A stretch of DNA of 64,000 bases from NCBI GenBank assembly GCA_900073065.1, contig FJOG01000009.1:698267-762266 (forward strand), in the 5' to 3' direction. The position numbers and the translations under genes are program-made. Positions 58,561 through 64,000 of the stretch are shown here, piece by piece. Each line of letters opens with the position of its first letter. The stretch's first letter is position 1. Source of the DNA: Phialocephala subalpina (Eukaryota; Ascomycota; Leotiomycetes; Helotiales; Mollisiaceae). A model generated the notes under the pieces. It was given only the letters and a program-made list of their open reading frames with translations, searched no databases and was not told the origin of the DNA.

Positions 58561-59027
58561 GATGAAGATTGTTGCGTCTCGAGAATACGAAAATGGGTGC
58601 TCCTCACTCCTGAAGATATGTAGACCTTAAGCTGTCAGTGAGGGGTATTTGAGGCGGGAAGACTTTGCTGAAGCATGGTCCACTTACGTGAGAAAATGAT
58701 CGACAACCCGTTTCCTCCCGTTCCATCCTCGGCCAATGGAAATAGCTAAGCCAATGTTCCTGAAATCGATGGTGATCTGCACACGTGGAAAGTACAGACA
58801 GTTTTTGGTGACATCTCTACATTTGCGGCTCGTGTGGTATATATCCTTACAATTGATACAAAGCGTTTCGATGCAACTTTCCCAAACGCCATACCCACAG
58901 AGCACAAGCCCGAGGTGAAATCTCCGCTTAAATACATGAATGGAAGTATCCAAAACATGAGCTCGAGCCCGCTATCGTGCCACATGCTTGAAACCTCTCA
59001 TTTCCCATCGTAAGTCTCAAATTATCA
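58561..59027. other. intergenic
   Basis: Promoter side of the MCT-like gene and 3' flank of SEC3, both on the minus strand. No gene is visible. Confidence 0.55.
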
Positions 59028-62000
59028 TCACTTGCGGAACGCAGCAGAGACATCCGCGCGTGTCCATTCTGCAATAACTTCCCCGTCGTAAACATCCCTG
59101 CTAATCGTCAAGATGCGGTCCTCAACCTTCTCGTAGTATTTCTCGCAGTTCTGCAGGACCTTGTTGACAAGACCACGGCTGATGTTTGGATCATCTGCAT
59201 CTCCGAAATGCTTCTCGACTCGTTTCTTTAGCGCCTCAATGCCCTTCCTAATTTCCCTGGAATCATAGCTCGCAAGAACCTTCTTGAACGTAGCCTTCGA
59301 GTGGCTAGGCATGTTGGAGATCTTCGAAAAGGGATCTCCAGGTTGACGAGAAAGCATCAAAGACTCCGTGCTCTCTAGGAAATCAAGTAGTTTGCCCAGA
59401 GGTCGTCTGATGACGGCCCCTAGGTAGAGTGACATGTGCTCATCCATTTCCTGTTCAGCGTTGTGTTTCCAATCCTCAAGGACAGGGTTGGCACGAGCAT
59501 CAACCTCTTCTAGGTAATGATTCATATTCTCGATGAGCAGAATCTGGTAATTGAGGGCCTCTTTATCTTCGGGATCAGCGCCAGCAACCTGGGCTCCTGG
59601 GTTCTCTCGTGCGATGACCTTCAAAGATTCAAACATCGTCTTATTGATACGAGCATAGGCGTGATTGACTGTCTGTCGAATCTCGAGGTCATGGGATGTG
59701 GTGAGCATGGTCTCCAAGGCCAAAGAGAAGGAAGGGAACACGCGAATGAAGGCAATGACACCCTTGCGCTTGTTGATCTTAACTTTCGTGTCTTCAATGG
59801 CGCGTATTTGTTCGTCTAAGAATTTGGTGAAAAGTCCAACGAGTCTCTGATGTAGCCTCTGAAGTGTTCGTGTGAGGAACTCCTGACTCGATTCTTCTAG
59901 ACTAGCCAGCTTGCGTTCAACTGCTGCAATCACACCAACACCTTGTCTAAGGGCAATTGTTAGTCATTTGATAAAGAAAGATATTGTGCATGGAACTTAC
60001 AAAGGATCGGCTTGGATCGTCCAGTCGACCAGAGCTTGCATGTCGCCGGAGAAGAACGCATACACCTCTTCCATCGACTGAACGACCAATTTAGCAAGAT
60101 CTCTATTTGGATCCATGACTCTGGGTCGTCTGAGATCACCGCCACGGCGAGTATCAGGTGGTGCTGCAGCAACAGCTTCAGGGAAATCATATTGCTCTAG
60201 TGATGAGATGTGGAAGAACTCCACTATGAAATTCTGTTCCATGCTCATAATAGGGACGACTTCCTCGAGGATTCCGCCGAAAACTTCGTATGGCTGCAGA
60301 CGTCCGTCAGCCTTATCAATCGTTGTTTTGCTGCTGTTGTCGCTTAAGGGAGACCGCAGACTCTTCGCCAAAGTTTGACTCCTCTTCACAGTCAACTTTC
60401 GTGTAGTGGTGACAATTCCTTCGGTCTGCTTTTCCGTCTGAGAGGTGAATAGGAGATCGGCCTCGTCGCCAGTTGCCTTTCTTGCGATTCGCTTCCATGC
60501 AAAAACAGCATCTCTGAATTCATCTTGATAAAGAGGTCTGCATACCATCTCATACATCTTCAGAAGCTCTTCCCACTCAAGTCGGTCTACCTCTCTCGAG
60601 AAGAGCATCAATGGACTGTATTTCCATAGAAGTTCTCTTGAAAGATCATGGTGGCGAGAGTCAAGTTTTGCTTTGCCAGCAGTCCTAGTGAGTTGGCTTC
60701 CTTTCTCTCGTTCCAAAGCTTTCCTTGTCTCATCGACCGCAGCTCCGAATTTAACTTGCAGGAAAGGTTTGAGGCGACGAAGGAACATGGTTATTTCGTT
60801 CGTGTAGACTTCCTTCTTTTCTTGCAAGACTCTCATGCTTCCAAGCTCACTGTTACCAAAACCGCCAGGCCGTCCGGAGCTGAGACTGCCACCATCATTG
60901 CTCGGCCGAGTGGCAGATATGCCAAGAGATGGATCGATAGTCAAGATGGCTTTAAACAACATCACTAGAGAGTTTTCAATCTGCTCAATGGACCGTGGGG
61001 ATTCGAGGGACGACTCTCGTAGGTAATCTAGTTGTTCTGAGGAGATGGAGATGGTGCCGAGGAGTGTCTGTAGTTCGGCCTGGAGGAGCTTCTGATTGGC
61101 AGCTTGGACCTGTAAGCCCTGGGATTGGGCCTCAATGTATGCGATGTCTTCATTCAGAGTCTAGAAGGTCAGCGATCAATTCCACTACGCGTGACTAATG
61201 ACTTACCCCAAGTTCCACGGAATATAGTGTCAATAGAGCGTCCAGCTCGTCGCACTCTTCGATACATTTATCGAGACCGTCGTGGACAGCCTTAATCCTG
61301 TCATCCTCTTGTTCCAATCTTGCCAGCCAACCACCTGCTTGGACCTTGTTGAGTTCGCGTTCAATTTCGTCTCTCATCTGGTCGATATTCTTCGTTCGCA
61401 TGCCTCCACCATCTCCAGGGGTCCATCCGAACTGCTCCCAGGCATCGACCAAGTCTCCACCTCGATCACCAATAATTGTTGGATCAATACCAATCGACTG
61501 AAGCTCTTTCGCACATCTTTCCGCTGCTGTCTTAGTTCTCTTGATCTCGCGTGGTTGTGACTTGTCCGATAAGTTACCCTCTTGCGGCGTTGGTACTGGG
61601 ACTTCTATACTGCTTGGCTGACCTGATGGCGGAACTGTGATCTTTACTTCGGGAATGTTTTCACTGGACTTCAAAGGCGAAGGCTTGTCTGATATTGACG
61701 TTGACGTAGGTAGCTTTCCACTATCACCGCTCAAACCCCGCAGTAGAGAAGGAGCAGGCACAACTCCTGTTATACCGTCTGGCCCTTCTTGAGATTTAGC
61801 TTGAGCCGCCTCTCTGAGACGCTCAGCCGCACCACCAGCACGTGGCTTGAAAGTCTGGAAAGCAGTTGCAGCTTTTGCAGTACGCATAAATGAAGCAGCT
61901 ATGTCGCCCTTTGACTTCTTCTTGATCATTGGCCCGAGTCCAGGGCGAACCTCTTCTTCAGGTTCTGCTGGAATCTGAACTGCTGGCGACTCAATTGGAG

Positions 62001-63466
62001 AAACTGGGGAAGGTGCTTGGGGCTCCACAACAGGAACTGGCAGTTCTTGTTGCTGAGGTTTATCCATTGATATTTTACGGGAGACATCGGGTTTGATGAA
62101 ACCGTTTGACGGAGGTGGTGCGTTGTCAACCTCTGGTTCTCTCTCGCGTGGTACTGACCGATCGCTATTGCGCGTAGGCGGCCTCAGATCGTCTCGCCGC
62201 ATTCCTGGACTAGATAATGGCGCGGGAACAATATTGTCGTTAGGGTTCTGAGCCCGTTGCCGTGCGTCGCCAACGATAGGCATTGGGGGCCGGCGTCGTT
62301 CAGGAGGTATCGTTAACGGAGCAGGTACTGGAGGCACGTCGTTGTCTCTGGCATTGGATAAGCTGCTATCTGGAGTCATTGCCCGCTGCGAGTTTGGTGT
62401 GACACTACGGTCTTGAAACCTTCCGGGCGCATTTGGTGTACCATTGAGTCCTCCGCGTGATCGTGGTGGGAGACTCGAGCCATCGTCACTTCTAGTGAAC
62501 GATTCTTGACTTTGATTACCAGCGGCTAATCTTCTCAAAGGTTGCTGATTCTGTGCAGTGCCATTACCATTGGAGTCCATACTGCCATTGGGAGATTCCA
62601 TGCGTTGATTCCGGAATTGGGGCCTTTGCGTTTGGGAAGTAAATGACGTCCCACTAGGTGGTATCTGCGCTGGAGGACGTTGCATGGCTTCTCGGCTGGG
62701 CTGCTTTCTCAATATCGGTGGCTCTCGAGAAGGCTCTCGCCTCGGCGGTCTCTCCCGAGCTCCGTATGATGGACCTGGACCTTGAGGCGGTCCTGGTTGT
62801 TGGACTGGAGGAGGGGGACGTTGGGCAGGGGACCCGCCGGCAAGTTGATCTCTTTCTCTGGCGTCAAACCCAATAAGTTCAGGGGCTTTCCCTCCTGTGT
62901 ATTTCGTGTAGATTTTGACAAGACTTGCAATGAAGAACTGTTTCTCCTTTTGTGTATTCGCCTGCCAATAGTATGGCTTGCCAATTGTGACTGTGAACCC
63001 AACGCTTCCAGCCCATGACTTCTGCTGCTCTTCTTCAATACTTGCAGCAGGAGCACCACTATATGACTGGACCGCGGACAGATCATCGAGCATCCATGTC
63101 TTCCCGATCGAAAATGATCCATTTGGATTCTCTCTCGCCTTGTGCATTCGAACGCGCCCCGACTTTCGCACAGCGACAATTATCAGACGAGGCTTCTTCG
63201 TTTCCGGATTCGCATTTGGGGGGGGAGGAGAAGACGGATACGCAGCATCTTCGATTATTCGGATGTGTGTGATGTATGATTCCAATACTACAAAGGTCAA
63301 GTTAGCTGCCCAGTCCTTCTGCATCGCGTTCGTCTGCGAGAGCCATCTTACAGGAACCATCCTCATCCTTCTTCGCGAAACAGCTGTCGATTATCCTCCG
63401 CTTCTCATCCTCGAACTTCTCTGCCCTGCTCATTGTACTGCTTCCATTCGTGCCGCCTGCGTCCAT
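59028..63466 (-). CDS. SEC3: exocyst subunit Sec3
   Basis: Four exons in gene order: 63466..63352, 63287..61207, 61160..60001 and 59946..59028, giving 1424 residues. The N-terminal PH-like domain (about 40-175; YITHIRIIEDAAYP, KPRLIIVAVRKSGRVRMHKAREN, WAGSVGFTVTIGKPYYW, FFIASLVKIYTKYTGG) binds PtdIns(4,5)P2 and Rho GTPases. A disordered Pro/Arg/Ser stretch of some 400 residues follows. A coiled-coil region starts near residue 610 (EELQSIGIDP-like segment, then EQEDDRIKAVHDGLDKCIEECDELDALL). The remaining C-terminal half is the helical exocyst rod ending VSAAFRK. Sec3 marks secretion sites and tethers vesicles at the hyphal tip. Confidence 0.95.
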
Positions 63467-64000
63467 TTGGAGCCACGTCAAGTCTCGAGAGCAACAGACG
63501 TTCAATCATCTATGAAGGAATACAGCTTTCGTCTTGTTTCCAAATCACTCCGTTCATGACTATGCACACTCGTTGTGCGTTCGTAGGCGGGGAGGCGTCG
63601 TTGGTATCAGTGAGCTGCAAGTTACGTTGAAGTTCAAGTCCCTGGTGGCACGGGCCATGCATGCATCGAAGATGTGAGAGAAACAGCATGGATTTTTCAA
63701 ACTATCTATGCTGTGTACAATAACCTGTAGATATAAATACATGTACTGGACTAAACATATCACATCAAATTCACATGATAATTAGTGAATTATAACTTCT
63801 CGTTACGAAACTGAGTGCCACGGAAAGCTCGTGGAGAAGTGACATGGCACCAAGTACGCTAATCATAATTAGGCTAGTGCCTTAATAGCTTTTAGATGCG
63901 GCCGCATAGTCCCTCCAAAACTTTTTTTTCCAACCTTGAAGGAAACTCCCTTGATCGGATTTTCGACATAAAATATGCGCAATGTCTGGCAATCCAAACC
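63467..64000. other. intergenic, right edge
   Basis: Promoter side of SEC3 and AT-rich sequence to the window end. No gene is visible. Confidence 0.5.

Overview
The window reads as nuclear DNA of a filamentous ascomycete (Pezizomycotina). Genes are dense on both strands and broken by short introns, mostly 45-115 nt, with GTRNGT-type donors, CTAAC-like branch sites and YAG acceptors. Several genes are recognisable fungal orthologues: a fused Nup98-Nup96, Sec3, epsin, centrin, Qcr6, Fmc1, a Pcl-type cyclin and an MNN1-type mannosyltransferase. The local group of fast-evolving RING genes reminds me of Leotiomycetes, but that placement is a guess. I see no tRNA, rRNA, CRISPR array or transposon. 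I rebuilt the multi-exon genes by hand. Unless an entry says otherwise, every exon set closes in phase across all junctions.

Left part (0-16.7 kb): the 3' end of a GBD/FH3 Rho-effector gene, then a tail-to-tail pair of RING paralogues. One copy (2386-3688) is broken by about three frame changes; the other (3978-5093) is intact. Next come an FLVCR-type MFS transporter, QCR6, a GRAM/WBP2-like protein with a PPxY motif, an RraA-family enzyme, a third RING gene with an internal duplication, and an SDR oxidoreductase.

Middle part (18-45.7 kb): a nine-exon patatin-like phospholipase, a conserved membrane protein of unknown function, a small two-exon PPxY membrane protein (25511-26006), the nucleoporin gene NUP98-NUP96 divergent from CDC31, epsin, a divergent pair of mitochondrial genes (MRX8-like GTPase and FMC1), and a 1236-residue Pro/Ser-rich protein of unknown function.

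Right part (45.7-64 kb): a gene-poor stretch of about 4.4 kb leading into a Pcl-type cyclin, a mucin-like single-pass membrane protein, an MNN1-family mannosyltransferase, an MCT-type MFS transporter, and exocyst SEC3.

Shared themes are membrane traffic and polarity (GBD/FH3 protein, epsin, Sec3), nuclear pore and mRNA export (Nup98-96, Cdc31), and mitochondrial respiration (Qcr6, Fmc1, Mrx8). Most genes are ordinary housekeeping genes. The least explained parts are the RING family with an Asp in the zinc site plus a C-terminal CCHC knuckle, the out-of-frame internal duplication in the third RING gene, the small PPxY membrane protein, and a palindromic TCGCG cluster between NUP98-96 and CDC31.
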